Assembly (NCBI RefSeq): GCF_023674465.1
Contig: NZ_CP098400.1
Span: 496,001-560,000 of the forward strand
Length of the DNA stretch: 64,000 nt
Source of the DNA: Xiashengella succiniciproducens
GTDB lineage: Bacteria; Bacteroidota; Bacteroidia; Bacteroidales; Marinilabiliaceae
Reading direction: 5' to 3'
How positions within the stretch are numbered: the stretch's first letter is position 1; each line of letters begins with the position of its first letter. A program made the translations under genes and the position numbers. The notes beneath the pieces were generated by a model, which saw only the letters and a list, made by a program, of their open reading frames with translations, was not told the DNA's origin and ran no database searches. Shown one piece after another: positions 36,666-47,010 of the stretch.

Positions 36666-37855
36666 CTGTTGGGGTATGCTTCAAGTGCTCTTTCGAGAAT
36701 ATCTATGGCTGCTGCCAGATCATCAATATTAAGTACGTAGGCAATCCTTACCTCCTTGGTGCCCTTTCCCGGGGTGATGTAAAAACCACTTGCAGGGGCC
36801 ATCATCACAGTCTGGTTGTTGTAGCTGAAATCACTCAGGACCCACTGACAGAACTTGTCTGCATCATCAACAGGCAGTCTTGCTACCGTGTAAAATGCTC
36901 CCTTGGGCATTGGTGAAAATACGCCGGGTATGCGATTCAGTCTTTCAATCAGGAAGTTGCGACGCTTATTGTACTCTACGTTGGTTTCCCTGAAATACTC
37001 CTCCGGTGTTTCAAGTGAAGCCTCTGCAGCAATCTGCCCCAATGTAGGAGGACAGAGACGGGCCTGAGCAAACTTAAGGGCTGTCTCTATAATCCGTGGA
37101 TTGCGTGAAAGCAGCATTCCAATTCTCAGACCGCATTCGCTGTATCTTTTGGATACTGAGTCGATCATTACTGTATGGTCTTCCAGCCCCTCAAGTTCCA
37201 TTATCGAAATGTGCTGGGCTCCATCGTAGCAAAACTCACTATATACCTCGTCTGACAAGAGGTAAAGGTCATGACGCTTTACTATATCTTTCAGCTGTTC
37301 CAACTCCTCACGAGAATATAAATAACCCGTTGGGTTGTTGGGGTTACATATAAATATCGCCCTTGTCCTATCGGTTATAAGCTTTTCAATCTCCGAAAAT
37401 GAGGGGAGAGCAAAACTTGTGTCGATATCCGAACTGAGGGGTACAACCTTTACACCAGTAGATGAAGCAAATCCGTAATAATTTGCATAAAAGGGCTCGG
37501 GAACAATTACTTCATCGCCAACGTCCAGACAGCTAAGGAAGGCAAGGCTTATGGCCTCGGAACCTCCTGTGGTAATCATCAGCTGATCTGTATTGATATT
37601 TATTCCCTTGGTCTTATAATATGCTGAAAGTTTTTTTATGTATGATTCTCTACCCGCCGAGTGTCCATATTCTATCACGTTAAGGTCAAGGCTGTGCATC
37701 GCCTCGAGGGCAACCTGCGGAGTCTTGATATCAGGTTGTCCAATGTTAAGGTGGAATACCTTGATTCCTTTGTTTTTTGCTTGTTCAGCAAAGGGAACCA
37801 GCCTGCGTATTGGAGAAGCAGGCATGACGGTACCGCGATGTGAGATACTTGGCAT
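36653..37855 (-). CDS. PLP-dependent aminotransferase, class I/II
   Basis: A 400-residue fold-type I aminotransferase resembling aspartate/aromatic aminotransferases. Seen: LNIGQPDIKTP near the N-terminus, TTGGSEAI, CNPNNPTGYLYS with the PLP-contacting Asn, LLSDEVYSEF with the Asp, the Schiff-base lysine in DSVSKRYSECGLRIG, and the substrate Arg in VRIAYVLN. It transfers an amino group between an amino acid and a 2-oxoacid; the exact pair is not resolved. It heads the minus-strand run with the phosphatase-like and HD genes. Confidence 0.93.
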   Translation of the reverse strand: MPSISHRGTVMPASPIRRLVPFAEQAKNKGIKVFHLNIGQPDIKTPQVALEAMHSLDLNVIEYGHSAGRESYIKKLSAYYKTKGININTDQLMITTGGSEAISLAFLSCLDVGDEVIVPEPFYANYYGFASSTGVKVVPLSSDIDTSFALPSFSEIEKLITDRTRAIFICNPNNPTGYLYSREELEQLKDIVKRHDLYLLSDEVYSEFCYDGAQHISIMELEGLEDHTVMIDSVSKRYSECGLRIGMLLSRNPRIIETALKFAQARLCPPTLGQIAAEASLETPEEYFRETNVEYNKRRNFLIERLNRIPGVFSPMPKGAFYTVARLPVDDADKFCQWVLSDFSYNNQTVMMAPASGFYITPGKGTKEVRIAYVLNIDDLAAAIDILERALEAYPNRCLD

Positions 37856-37927
37856 AGAAAGTCTGATTACTTGTTTTCCGGGTTACAATTAATAGTTAAA
37901 TGCGGGATTTTAAGAACGAAATAAATG

Positions 37928-37935
37928 CAAAACTA
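37928..37935 (-). promoter_or_regulatory. Promoter -7 element upstream of the aminotransferase
   Basis: On the minus strand TAGTTTTG fits TAnnTTTG, 73 bases before the aminotransferase start. No clear -33 partner. Confidence 0.4.
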
Positions 37936-38113
37936 AGGAATTTTTTAATGCATTGTTGGACTGTCTTTGTTTATATCTAGGCTTTCAAAAGATAATTTGC
38001 TGATAAGTAATGGAATGATTGAAAAAAGAAACATGACTTTTATCATAATGGAACTTTGGCATTTTTTTTGACGCTTAAGTGCTCGTCCCTAAAACTCCCA
38101 AAATACTTATATT

Positions 38114-40750
38114 ATGCAAGCTAACCACCTACCCAGGCTTTTATTAATTCTATCCTTTTTCTTGTTGTCATGCTTTCAGCTTAGTGCCGCCGGCTTATCA
38201 GGTTGGGTACGTGATACCAAGGGCAACCCTGTTCCAGGTGCGACTGTTTATATCTCTGAGCTAAGAACTGGCACAGCAAGCAACAGTGAGGGATATTATC
38301 AGGTGTCTTTAGCACCAGGCGTCTATAACCTCACTTTTCAGGCTGTGGGTTTTGAAAAGCGTGTGTTGAAGGTTTCAATCATTGAAGATCATTACGAAGA
38401 GTTGAATATTGAACTACAGGAGGGGCTGTTTCATATCCCTGAGGTCCGCGTTTATTCAGGAGGAGAGGACCCTGCCTACGCCATGATGAGAAAAGCCATT
38501 AGTCTGGCTCCCTACTATCTGCAACAGGCCAGTAGTTACGAGTCGGAGGTTTATTTACGGGGTTCCTTTGTTTTGGATAAAGTCCCTAAAATACTAGGTA
38601 AGGGTGTATCAGTGAGTGTCAATAGTCAGGAGGCTCAGGTAGGCGAGACCTATACATATGAGTCATTGAATCGTCTTCAATTCATTGCTCCTGATACTTT
38701 TCATCATACAATAGTTAGTTCCCGCAGTACCTTTTCCGGACTGGATGATAATTCACCCATTGGATATATCAATTCAAGCTTTTATGAGAATGATAACGAC
38801 TTGTTCATCTCACCTCTTTCACCTCAGGCAATGCGACATTATAAGTTCAGGTATGAGGGCTATAGCATGGATGGCAATAGGGTGATAAATAAGATACGGG
38901 TAATTCCACGTCGTAAAAGTCAACAGTTATTGGAAGGAGATCTGTATCTGGTGGAGGGTTTGTGGTGCATTCATTCGGTGGATTTCAGTCTTGAAACTTT
39001 TTTCGGCGTTGTAAACATGCGCCAAATGTACGCACCCGTGTCGGATGGGATCTGGTTGCCAGTTAGTCATAATTTCAGGATAGTTGCCTCTATCATGGGG
39101 CTGAAGGGTAAGGCAAACTATATGAGTTCTGTCAAGTATCTGGAAGTGGTAAGGAATATGAAACTGAGCCCTCCTGCTCTTATTGCTGATAAGCTTGCAG
39201 TTGAACCGGCTCCGGCTGAGGAGGTTTCAAAGCCTGTTAGCACAAAAGACCAGCGCCGGATGCAGGAGTTGATGGAGAAAGAAAATCTAAGCAACCGGGA
39301 TATGATACGTTTGGCTGCCCTGATAGAAAAGGACAGCCAGCGACAAGAGACTAAGCGTAAGGAGGTTCTTGAGATTAAAAGCACCTATATGTATAAGATA
39401 GAGAACGATAGTCTGTATCGTGACTCTGGCATCTGGGAGTCTATACGACCCATTCCCCTCACGTTGGACGAAAAGCGTTCCTTTGCTGTTAAGGACAGTT
39501 TGCTGGCGGTGAGCAAAGACTCCCTGGCGTCAGATTCCGCAACTACAGCTAAGAAGTTTACAAAAATTCTAAGCCAGATATTGGATGGACCAACCTTCCC
39601 CAGAGAGGGAGCCTATAAGTTTCGTTACGGAGGCCTGACTGATCTTTCTGCCCTGGGCTTTAATGCGGTGGATGGATGGCGATATGGGCAAAAAGTGGGA
39701 TTTGAGTGGCAGCAGGATACTCTACATAGGCTCAAAGCTGATGCTTCTGTAGGTTATGCATTTGCGCGCAAGAAGTGGTATGGAGAACTGACCCTACAAC
39801 AAGACTATCAGCCCTTGCGACGTGGTTTGATCAAGGTTTCCGGAGGAACTGGAGCCTATGATTTTAAAGGGGATATGGGACTGAACTACCTGATTAATAT
39901 GGGAGCCTCACTCTTGTTTAAAGAGAACTACTGGCGTCTGTATCACAATGATTTCCTGAAGGTGAGTAATGAAGTGGATATTGCCAACGGCTTGCGTCTT
40001 ACAACAGACATTGCATGGCACAATATGGCACCCCTGGGCAACTCAACAAACTATTCATTCTTTTATCGGGATAAGGAGTATTATGATAATGTGGTAGAAA
40101 ACAGGGGAGTGGTTAATCAGAATTTTGATGCACAAAAGGCTTTAGTCTGGTCGGCCGGTCTTGAATATACGCCTCGTCAGTATTATCGTATAGCGAATGG
40201 CAGAAAGCAAGCCTTGCATTCAGCATACCCCACTTTAACTGCAAGGGTGGAGCAAGGTCTGGAAGCTTTAGGTAGTACAGCTGATTACCTTTTATTAGAA
40301 GGGGGTATTTACAAAAAGGCCGATTTTTCATTCAAGCCCTCTTTCTCGTGGGCACTTGATGGGGGTTATTATTTACGCAACAGGCAGATGCATTTTTCTC
40401 AGTTCAAGCATTTCCAATCCTCATCATCTCCACTCATATTTAACGATTTTACTGATGGCTTATTTTTGCTTGATGATTATGAGGCATCCACTAATTCATG
40501 GTATATGAGGGCAGGAGCCACGTATTCATCTCCCTGGATGTTGATAAAAAATCTGCCATTTTTCAGTAATAGGGTATGGAATGAAAACCTGCACGTCAAC
40601 TACCTGCATACACCTGAGAACCCGCATTACTTTGAGACGGGCTACAGTATCAGTCGTATTTTCATGGTTGGAAGCATTGGTGTGTTTGCCGGTTTCTCTG
40701 AGGGTAGTTATTCACATTGGGGTCTTAAGGCTGCCATCACCTTGTGGTGA
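38114..40750 (+). CDS. DUF5686 outer-membrane protein with carboxypeptidase-regulatory-like domain
   Basis: An 878-residue protein with a signal peptide (to about residue 25), a carboxypeptidase-regulatory-like beta domain (GLSGWVRDTKGNPVPGATVYI through FEKRVLKVSI), and the long DUF5686 region beginning with DPAYAMMRKAISLAPYYLQQASSYE. The C-terminal half is rich in alternating aromatic beta strands and ends AAITLW, like a barrel. A charged, helical insert occupies about 360-420. The family is widespread in Bacteroidota and has no settled function. The gene stands alone between the aminotransferase and valS. Confidence 0.87.
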   Translation: MQANHLPRLLLILSFFLLSCFQLSAAGLSGWVRDTKGNPVPGATVYISELRTGTASNSEGYYQVSLAPGVYNLTFQAVGFEKRVLKVSIIEDHYEELNIELQEGLFHIPEVRVYSGGEDPAYAMMRKAISLAPYYLQQASSYESEVYLRGSFVLDKVPKILGKGVSVSVNSQEAQVGETYTYESLNRLQFIAPDTFHHTIVSSRSTFSGLDDNSPIGYINSSFYENDNDLFISPLSPQAMRHYKFRYEGYSMDGNRVINKIRVIPRRKSQQLLEGDLYLVEGLWCIHSVDFSLETFFGVVNMRQMYAPVSDGIWLPVSHNFRIVASIMGLKGKANYMSSVKYLEVVRNMKLSPPALIADKLAVEPAPAEEVSKPVSTKDQRRMQELMEKENLSNRDMIRLAALIEKDSQRQETKRKEVLEIKSTYMYKIENDSLYRDSGIWESIRPIPLTLDEKRSFAVKDSLLAVSKDSLASDSATTAKKFTKILSQILDGPTFPREGAYKFRYGGLTDLSALGFNAVDGWRYGQKVGFEWQQDTLHRLKADASVGYAFARKKWYGELTLQQDYQPLRRGLIKVSGGTGAYDFKGDMGLNYLINMGASLLFKENYWRLYHNDFLKVSNEVDIANGLRLTTDIAWHNMAPLGNSTNYSFFYRDKEYYDNVVENRGVVNQNFDAQKALVWSAGLEYTPRQYYRIANGRKQALHSAYPTLTARVEQGLEALGSTADYLLLEGGIYKKADFSFKPSFSWALDGGYYLRNRQMHFSQFKHFQSSSSPLIFNDFTDGLFLLDDYEASTNSWYMRAGATYSSPWMLIKNLPFFSNRVWNENLHVNYLHTPENPHYFETGYSISRIFMVGSIGVFAGFSEGSYSHWGLKAAITLW

Positions 40751-40772
40751 TGGCAAATATTTTCTATTTTTG
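40741..40772 (+). promoter_or_regulatory. Promoter of valS
   Basis: CTTG (40741-40744), a 20-base spacer and TATTTTTG (40765-40772) fit the Bacteroidota promoter with one mismatch at -33. It overlaps the last codons of the DUF5686 gene, 45 bases before the valS ATG. Confidence 0.55.
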
Positions 40773-40816
40773 CTGCTTAACTGCCCGAGAGGCATATTTC
40801 TGAACAACGCAGAACC

Positions 40817-43444
40817 ATGGAGATAGCAAGTAAGTATGATCCTTCGCAATGCGAAGAGAAATGGTATTCCTATTGGATGGAAAAGGGCTTCTTCAAATCG
40901 AAGCCGGATGACCGTGAACCTTATACTATAGTCATCCCCCCGCCAAATGTGACAGGTGTGTTGCATATGGGGCACATGCTCAACAACACTATACAGGACA
41001 TCCTGATCAGACGTGCCAGGATGCTTGGAAAGAATGCCTGTTGGGTACCGGGTACCGACCATGCTTCAATTGCTACGGAGGCTAAGGTGGTTAACAAACT
41101 GCGTGAGCAGGGCATTGCAAAGACTTCCCTTACACGTGACGAGTTCCTGAAACATGCCTGGGAGTGGACAGACAAGCATGGAGGTATCATCCTTGAGCAG
41201 CTTAAGAAGCTTGGTGCTTCATGTGATTGGGATCGTACCTGCTTCACAATGGATGAGACAAGGAGCAAGGCTGTTATTGAAGCCTTTGTTGACCTGTACC
41301 GCAAGGGATATATTTACAGGGGTGTGAGGATGGTCAACTGGGACCCCAAGGCCCTTACTGCTGTAAGTGATGAAGAGGTTAACTACAAGGAGCTTGATTC
41401 AAAGCTTTACTATATAAGATACAAGGTCGACGGAACTGCTGACGAATATGTGACGATTGCAACAACCCGTCCTGAGACTATACTTGGTGATACTGCAGTA
41501 TGCGTTAATCCGGCTGATGAGCGTTTCAAGCATCTTGTTGGCAAGCGTGTGCTTGTTCCTCTTATCAACCGTTCAATCCCTGTTATTGCAGATGAATACG
41601 TTGATATGGAGTTTGGTACCGGCTGCCTTAAAATCACACCGTCGCACGACGTCAATGACTATGAGATAGGCCTGCGTCACAACCTTGAGAGTATCAACAT
41701 CCTTAATGATGACGGTACCTTAAGTGAGGCTGCCCAGATCTATGTAGGCCGTGATCGCTTTGAGGTTCGTGATGAGATAGAAGGAGCCCTCAAAGAAGCA
41801 GGCAACCTTGTAAAGGTTGAGAACTACAAGAACAAGGTAGGTTTTTCAGAACGTACGGATGTGGTTATCGAGCCCCGTCTGAGCACCCAGTGGTTCCTCC
41901 GTATGGGCGAACTTGCAAAGCCTGCTCTTGATGCAGTACTGAATGATGAGGTACGTTTTCACCCGGCCAAGTTCAAGAACCTCTACCGTCACTGGATGGA
42001 GAATGTCAAGGACTGGTGTATCTCGCGTCAGCTTTGGTGGGGACACCGTATTCCGGTTTACTACCTGGCCGACGGTTCCTTTGTTGTCGCTGCCACCGAA
42101 GAGGAAGCTCTTGCTTTGGCTAAGGAAAAGACAGGCAATCAGGCACTGACAATGGCTGATCTGCGTCAGGATGAAGACGTGCTTGATACATGGGCATCTT
42201 CATGGTTATGGCCTATTTCAGTATTTGACGGCTTTGGCCCTGATAAAAAGGATATAGATTATTATTATCCTACATCTGACCTGGTTACTGCCCCTGATAT
42301 CATATTTTTCTGGGTGGCACGTATGATTATGGCCGGGTATTATTTCAAAGGCAAGAAGCCTTTCAGTAATGTTTACTATACCGGAACGGTTCGTGACAAG
42401 ATCGGACGCAAGATGTCTAAATCATTGGGCAACAGTCCCGACCCGCTTGACCTGATAGCAATTTACGGTGCTGATGGTGTTAGGGTAGGTATGTTGCTGT
42501 GTTCACCTGCCGGTGGTGACCTTCGTTTTGACGAGAGCTTGCCAGAACAGGGAAGGAACTTTGCAAACAAGATATGGAATGCCTTCAGGCTGGTCAAGGG
42601 ATGGCAGGTAAGCGAAACTGCAGAGCAGCCCGAAAGTGCACGCCTGGCTATTGAGTGGTTTGACAACAGACTGCAGAAAGAACTTGCAGCAATTGACGAT
42701 ATGTTCTCCAAGTATAGAGTGTCAGATGCCTTGATGGCAGTTTACAACCTCTTCTGGGATGAATTCTCAAGCTGGTATCTTGAGCTTGTTAAACCTGCTT
42801 TCGGACAACCTGCTGATGCGAAGACCTATGAGGCTACGATCTCATTCTTCGACCAGATGATGAGGCTAATCCATCCCTTTATGCCCTTTATCACAGAGGA
42901 GATATGGCAGCAGCTAAGCCCACGCAAGGATGGTGAAAGCATTATGGTAAGCATGATGCCTGAAATCCATGGATACGATGAAGCTCTGCTCCAGGATTTC
43001 GAGTTGGTTAAGGAGGCTGTCCAAAATATCAGAACAGTAAGGAAGAACCACAATATCGCAATGAAGGAAGCCATCGAACTAAAGGTAATGGCCGGTGAGG
43101 ATGGTTATGTGGAACGCTTCAATGCTGTTGTAAGCAAACTAACAAACCTGTCATCGGTGACTGCTGTCACCGAAAAGCCCGGATCTGCTGCAGGCTTTAT
43201 GGTCAAGTCATCCGAGTTTTTCGTTCCTCTTGCATCTACTATTGATCCACAGGAAGAACTTGCAAAGCTGAAGGCCGAACTGCAGTACGCTGAAGGTTTC
43301 CTTGCCAGTGTTATGAAGAAGCTCGGTAATGAACGTTTTGTTGCAAGTGCTCCTGCGAATGTGGTAGCTTTGGAACAACAGAAAAAGGCTGATGCCGAAG
43401 CCAAGATCGCAGTGCTTAAGGATAGAATTGCAGAGTTGCAATAA
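40817..43444 (+). CDS. valS: Valyl-tRNA synthetase
   Basis: An 875-residue class I synthetase that charges tRNA-Val. The HIGH motif is HMGH at 50-53 in [21 protein letters not shown] is at 532-536 in [14 protein letters not shown]. The editing domain (about 190-350; [13 protein letters not shown]) removes misactivated threonine. The anticodon-binding region and the C-terminal coiled coil ([19 protein letters not shown]) complete the usual architecture. Length is normal. Confidence 0.97.
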   Translation: MEIASKYDPSQCEEKWYSYWMEKGFFKSKPDDREPYTIVIPPPNVTGVLHMGHMLNNTIQDILIRRARMLGKNACWVPGTDHASIATEAKVVNKLREQGIAKTSLTRDEFLKHAWEWTDKHGGIILEQLKKLGASCDWDRTCFTMDETRSKAVIEAFVDLYRKGYIYRGVRMVNWDPKALTAVSDEEVNYKELDSKLYYIRYKVDGTADEYVTIATTRPETILGDTAVCVNPADERFKHLVGKRVLVPLINRSIPVIADEYVDMEFGTGCLKITPSHDVNDYEIGLRHNLESINILNDDGTLSEAAQIYVGRDRFEVRDEIEGALKEAGNLVKVENYKNKVGFSERTDVVIEPRLSTQWFLRMGELAKPALDAVLNDEVRFHPAKFKNLYRHWMENVKDWCISRQLWWGHRIPVYYLADGSFVVAATEEEALALAKEKTGNQALTMADLRQDEDVLDTWASSWLWPISVFDGFGPDKKDIDYYYPTSDLVTAPDIIFFWVARMIMAGYYFKGKKPFSNVYYTGTVRDKIGRKMSKSLGNSPDPLDLIAIYGADGVRVGMLLCSPAGGDLRFDESLPEQGRNFANKIWNAFRLVKGWQVSETAEQPESARLAIEWFDNRLQKELAAIDDMFSKYRVSDALMAVYNLFWDEFSSWYLELVKPAFGQPADAKTYEATISFFDQMMRLIHPFMPFITEEIWQQLSPRKDGESIMVSMMPEIHGYDEALLQDFELVKEAVQNIRTVRKNHNIAMKEAIELKVMAGEDGYVERFNAVVSKLTNLSSVTAVTEKPGSAAGFMVKSSEFFVPLASTIDPQEELAKLKAELQYAEGFLASVMKKLGNERFVASAPANVVALEQQKKADAEAKIAVLKDRIAELQ

Positions 43445-43466
43445 TATAGCATTAGATTGCCATAGC

Positions 43467-43497
43467 CCCCGGATGCCCGAGTATCCGGGGTTTTTTG
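43467..43497 (+). terminator. Rho-independent terminator after valS
   Basis: CCCCGGAT and ATCCGGGG form a perfect 8-bp stem around an 8-base loop, followed by T6. The T-run also supplies the TTTG of the next promoter. Confidence 0.88.
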
Positions 43498-43525
43498 TTT
43501 TGATATATAGAAAACACTACATTTG
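43494..43525 (+). promoter_or_regulatory. Promoter of the dsbD-like gene
   Basis: TTTG (43494-43497), a 20-base spacer and TACATTTG (43518-43525) match the consensus exactly. The ATG follows 57 bases later. The -33 element is inside the T-run of the valS terminator. Confidence 0.72.
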
Positions 43526-43582
43526 ATGAACCATACAATCTTAAGCCCGTTGTAAGTTTTACACAATAAACGTACATAAGAT

Positions 43583-45553
43583 ATGAATTCAGTAAAAGTT
43601 TGGTTGTCCGTTATTTTACTTATTATTGCTACTTCGATAAGTGCCCAGGTGCTAAAGCCGGTTAAGTGGAGTTTTGCGATCAACCGTCTTAGTGATACTG
43701 AAGCTGAAGTGGTTGCTACAGCTTCGATAGAGGGGGAGTGGCACCTGTATGCAGCCAATATCCCTGAGGGAGGACCAGTTCCCACGGCACTGGTGTTTGA
43801 GGAGAATGAGGCTTACAAGCCCGTTGGTGAGTTGTTACAATCACCTGAGCCAAAGTTCTTCCATGACGAAAACTTCGATATGGAGCTGGCGTATTTTACC
43901 GGTTTTGCCAAGCTGACACAAAAGATCGAGATATCTAAGCCCGGCAAACATAAAATTAAGGGCTATGTAGTATTTATGGCCTGTGATGATAGTCGCTGCC
44001 TTCCTCCTGATGAGGTGGAATTTGAACTGATATTTGAAAGTACAGGTGCTGCATCAGATCAGAGCAGCCTTGCGATTACACCTGAATCGGATTCCAGCTC
44101 CGGGCAGACTGCTGACCGTGGTTTCTGGGGTATATTCTGGCTGGCCTTTCTGGGTGGATTGACAGCTCTGCTCACACCTTGCGTATTCCCCATGATTCCA
44201 CTTACAGTAAGTTTCTTTTTAAGGAATGCCGACAACAAAGCCAGAGCTTTCCGTGACGGATTCGTATATGGTATTACTATAATGCTTGCTTATCTTGTGC
44301 TGGGCCTGGCTATCGCACTTATCTTTGGTGCCGATGCGCTCAACCGTATGGCAACAAGTCCGGTATTCAACGTAATCTTCTTTGTACTGCTGATTGTTTT
44401 TGCGGCATCTTTTCTGGGGGCATTCGAACTTACAATGCCGTCAAAGTGGTCAACAAAACTGGACTCAAAGGCCGACCAGAAGGGTGGCCTTATTGGTGTT
44501 ATGCTGATGGGACTGACCTTTGTTCTGGTATCATTTTCCTGTACCGGTCCGATAGTTGGCTACCTTCTTGTTGAAGCAGCAGTAGCAGGTAGTATCTATG
44601 CTCCTGCCGTAGGTATGTTTGGATTTGGTCTGGCATTAGCCATACCCTTTGCCCTCTTTGCAATGTTCCCTGCAGCTATGAACAAGTTGCCCAAGTCAGG
44701 TAGCTGGATGAACTCCGTCAAGGTTGTGCTGGGCTTTGTAATCCTGGCCCTTTCACTTAAGTTTCTTTCAGTTGCCGATTCAGTAAGCCATTGGGGACTA
44801 CTTGACAGGGAAGTCTTCCTTGCATTGTGGATCGCAATATTCTTCCTACTGGGATTGTACCTGATTGGTGCTATAAAGTTTTCGCATGATAGCGAACTTA
44901 AGTACCTTGGTGTTCCACGCTTTGGACTTGCTATACTGACCTTTGCCTTTGTTGCCTACCTGATTCCCGGCCTTTGGGGTGCACCACTGAAGGCAGTGGG
45001 CTCCTTCCTACCCTCAATTACAACTCAGGATTTCAATCTTAATGAAGTAAGGGGGGGGCAGGTTGTTGCTCCTGTAGCTGAGTTAAAGGGCAAGAGCATT
45101 AAAGCCGGACCATACGGCCTTGTCAAGTACACAGACTATGACGAAGGATTGGCTGCAGCAAAGGAGGCCGGAAAGCCTATCTTTCTGGATTTTACCGGTC
45201 ATGCATGTGTCAACTGTAAGAAGATGGAAACCACTGTATGGTCTGATAGCAGGGTAAGAGATATGCTTGCAAACGACTTTATTATCATCTCGTTGTATGT
45301 GGATGACAGGACCGTGCTTCCTGAGGATCAGCAGTTTGTTTCGGAGACAACGGGAAAGAAGATTCGTACAGTGGGCAACAAGTGGACTGATTTTATGATA
45401 AACAGATATAAGGTAAATAGTCAACCTTACTACGTCATTTTAGATCATAATGAGGTAGTGCTAAACACTCCACGGGGCTTCAATTCTGACACCGAAGCCT
45501 ATGTTGAATGGCTTAGGGAAGGCCTCGGGGCCTTCCGCTTATCCAATGAGTGA
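43583..45553 (+). CDS. DsbD-type thiol:disulfide interchange protein
   Basis: A 656-residue inner-membrane protein that passes reducing power from cytoplasmic thioredoxin to the periplasm. It has a signal peptide (to about residue 22), a DsbD alpha-like N-terminal domain (cysteines in FMACDDSRCLPP), a CcdA-type membrane domain of about eight helices (cysteines in LTPCVFPMIP and SFSCTGPIVG), and a C-terminal thioredoxin domain with the C542-V-N-C545 active site. All three cysteine pairs are present, so it should be functional. It has its own promoter. Confidence 0.92.
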   Translation: MNSVKVWLSVILLIIATSISAQVLKPVKWSFAINRLSDTEAEVVATASIEGEWHLYAANIPEGGPVPTALVFEENEAYKPVGELLQSPEPKFFHDENFDMELAYFTGFAKLTQKIEISKPGKHKIKGYVVFMACDDSRCLPPDEVEFELIFESTGAASDQSSLAITPESDSSSGQTADRGFWGIFWLAFLGGLTALLTPCVFPMIPLTVSFFLRNADNKARAFRDGFVYGITIMLAYLVLGLAIALIFGADALNRMATSPVFNVIFFVLLIVFAASFLGAFELTMPSKWSTKLDSKADQKGGLIGVMLMGLTFVLVSFSCTGPIVGYLLVEAAVAGSIYAPAVGMFGFGLALAIPFALFAMFPAAMNKLPKSGSWMNSVKVVLGFVILALSLKFLSVADSVSHWGLLDREVFLALWIAIFFLLGLYLIGAIKFSHDSELKYLGVPRFGLAILTFAFVAYLIPGLWGAPLKAVGSFLPSITTQDFNLNEVRGGQVVAPVAELKGKSIKAGPYGLVKYTDYDEGLAAAKEAGKPIFLDFTGHACVNCKKMETTVWSDSRVRDMLANDFIIISLYVDDRTVLPEDQQFVSETTGKKIRTVGNKWTDFMINRYKVNSQPYYVILDHNEVVLNTPRGFNSDTEAYVEWLREGLGAFRLSNE

Positions 45554-45662
45554 TGAACGTTTGTCCTATAAAACATTAGATTAATAAAAATCATCGGCGA
45601 AAAGTGGACTATGAGAGTCAGATGTGATATTTTTAGACCTTAATGCAGACAAATTCAAGTCT

Positions 45663-47000
45663 ATGAAAAAAGGTTTACTGATTCTGCTCTCCACTTTATT
45701 TATCAGCACCATTGCAATCGCACAGATTGACTTTGGTAAACTGGAAGAGGAACAGATATACCAGCCTGACCGGAAGTATAATACATGGTCAGTAACAGTA
45801 GGTTACGGACCAGTTGTGTACTATTCCGATGTTATTGATTACACTGTATTTCCCTCTTCAGACCTCAAACTTGGTCCCGCACTCAGGGTGGCCAAGCAGC
45901 TTGGTCGCTCATGGGCTATTGAGGGTGAGTTTATAATGGCCGATATGTACGGCAAAAAGTACCAGCGCTATTTTGAAGGCGATCTGATGCAGGGATCACT
46001 AAATCTTAAGGCTTATATCAATCAGATAATTTTCAACGGTCCAATCCGCGACAGGTGGAATATCTATGCAAAAGCCGGTCTGGGTGTGAATTTCTTTCGC
46101 TCAACCATGCGTAGGCAGGTTGATGGGAGTCTTCTTACTAAGGGCGATATATTTACTGGTGTATCAGGATATCCTTCCAATTACAGCGGTTGGTTTGAGG
46201 ATGATTACCTTGTGATGGGGTATCGTCGTAATGGATACGCTGCGGGTGAAAAGACGGACAGAGAGAGGGTAATGGTTGTTCCCCTGGGAATAGGTGTAAA
46301 CTACAGGCTAAACAAGAGCTTTGACCTTGGGGTTGAGGCTACGCTTCACAATATGACAAAGGACAATCTTGATGTGGATATGACAGGAGCTGACAACGAC
46401 TCCTATATGCATGCTTCATTCTCAATTACCTATAAGATTGGTAAAAAGAACAAACGTCATGCTTCATGGACCTACAAGGATTTCAATCTGTCATACGAAC
46501 GTGACCGTAGGATGCAGGACAACCTTGCACAAAAGCTTGACTCACTGCAACAGGTTCTTAAGGACCTTAGTGTTGTGCAGGGGGATACCTCTGTTATGGG
46601 CGACACGACCTATATTAGCCGCAAAGAGATAATTCGTGAGGAGACTCTGTCTGCATCAGTATTCTTCGATTTCGACAAGAGTGAGATTACTGAACGCAGC
46701 CATCGTACTCTTGCCGCTGTTGCCCGTTTTATGAAGGAAAATCCTGATATAAATATTACAATCCAGGGCTATACCGACCAACGCGGTAGTGCTGAATACA
46801 ATATGCAGCTGAGTCAGAAACGTTGCAATAATGTGCTTATGGTTCTGGTTGAGGATTACGGTATTGATAAGTCACGATTTACGGTAGTTCCTAAGGGAGA
46901 TACCGAACTGTTGTCAGATACCAGAAGTCTTGCACCACGCGGTATTCACCTGGTTAACCGGAGAGTGGATATCTTTCAAACACCTAATCCACAACAATAA
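45663..47000 (+). CDS. OmpA-family outer-membrane protein (paralogue 1)
   Basis: A 445-residue protein with the ATG at 45663 as start, where the signal peptide KKGLLILLSTLFISTIAIAQ begins; the 13 codons upstream are not signal-like. The N-terminal half is an outer-membrane beta barrel (WSVTVGYGPVVYYSDVIDY). A coiled stretch follows, then an OmpA peptidoglycan-binding domain (about 340-440) with ASVFFDFDKSEIT, GYTDQRGSAEYNMQLSQKRC, so the Asp and Arg that hold diaminopimelate are present. It anchors the outer membrane to the wall. The next gene is a diverged paralogue. Confidence 0.9.
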   Translation: MKKGLLILLSTLFISTIAIAQIDFGKLEEEQIYQPDRKYNTWSVTVGYGPVVYYSDVIDYTVFPSSDLKLGPALRVAKQLGRSWAIEGEFIMADMYGKKYQRYFEGDLMQGSLNLKAYINQIIFNGPIRDRWNIYAKAGLGVNFFRSTMRRQVDGSLLTKGDIFTGVSGYPSNYSGWFEDDYLVMGYRRNGYAAGEKTDRERVMVVPLGIGVNYRLNKSFDLGVEATLHNMTKDNLDVDMTGADNDSYMHASFSITYKIGKKNKRHASWTYKDFNLSYERDRRMQDNLAQKLDSLQQVLKDLSVVQGDTSVMGDTTYISRKEIIREETLSASVFFDFDKSEITERSHRTLAAVARFMKENPDINITIQGYTDQRGSAEYNMQLSQKRCNNVLMVLVEDYGIDKSRFTVVPKGDTELLSDTRSLAPRGIHLVNRRVDIFQTPNPQQ

Positions 47001-47010
47001 ATAAGCCTTG

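Noticed and set aside
43105-43785. 226-residue minus-strand ORF overlapping the end of valS and the start of the dsbD-like gene
   Set aside because: It lies antisense to two well-supported genes and across a terminator and promoter; low-complexity composition and no family features.
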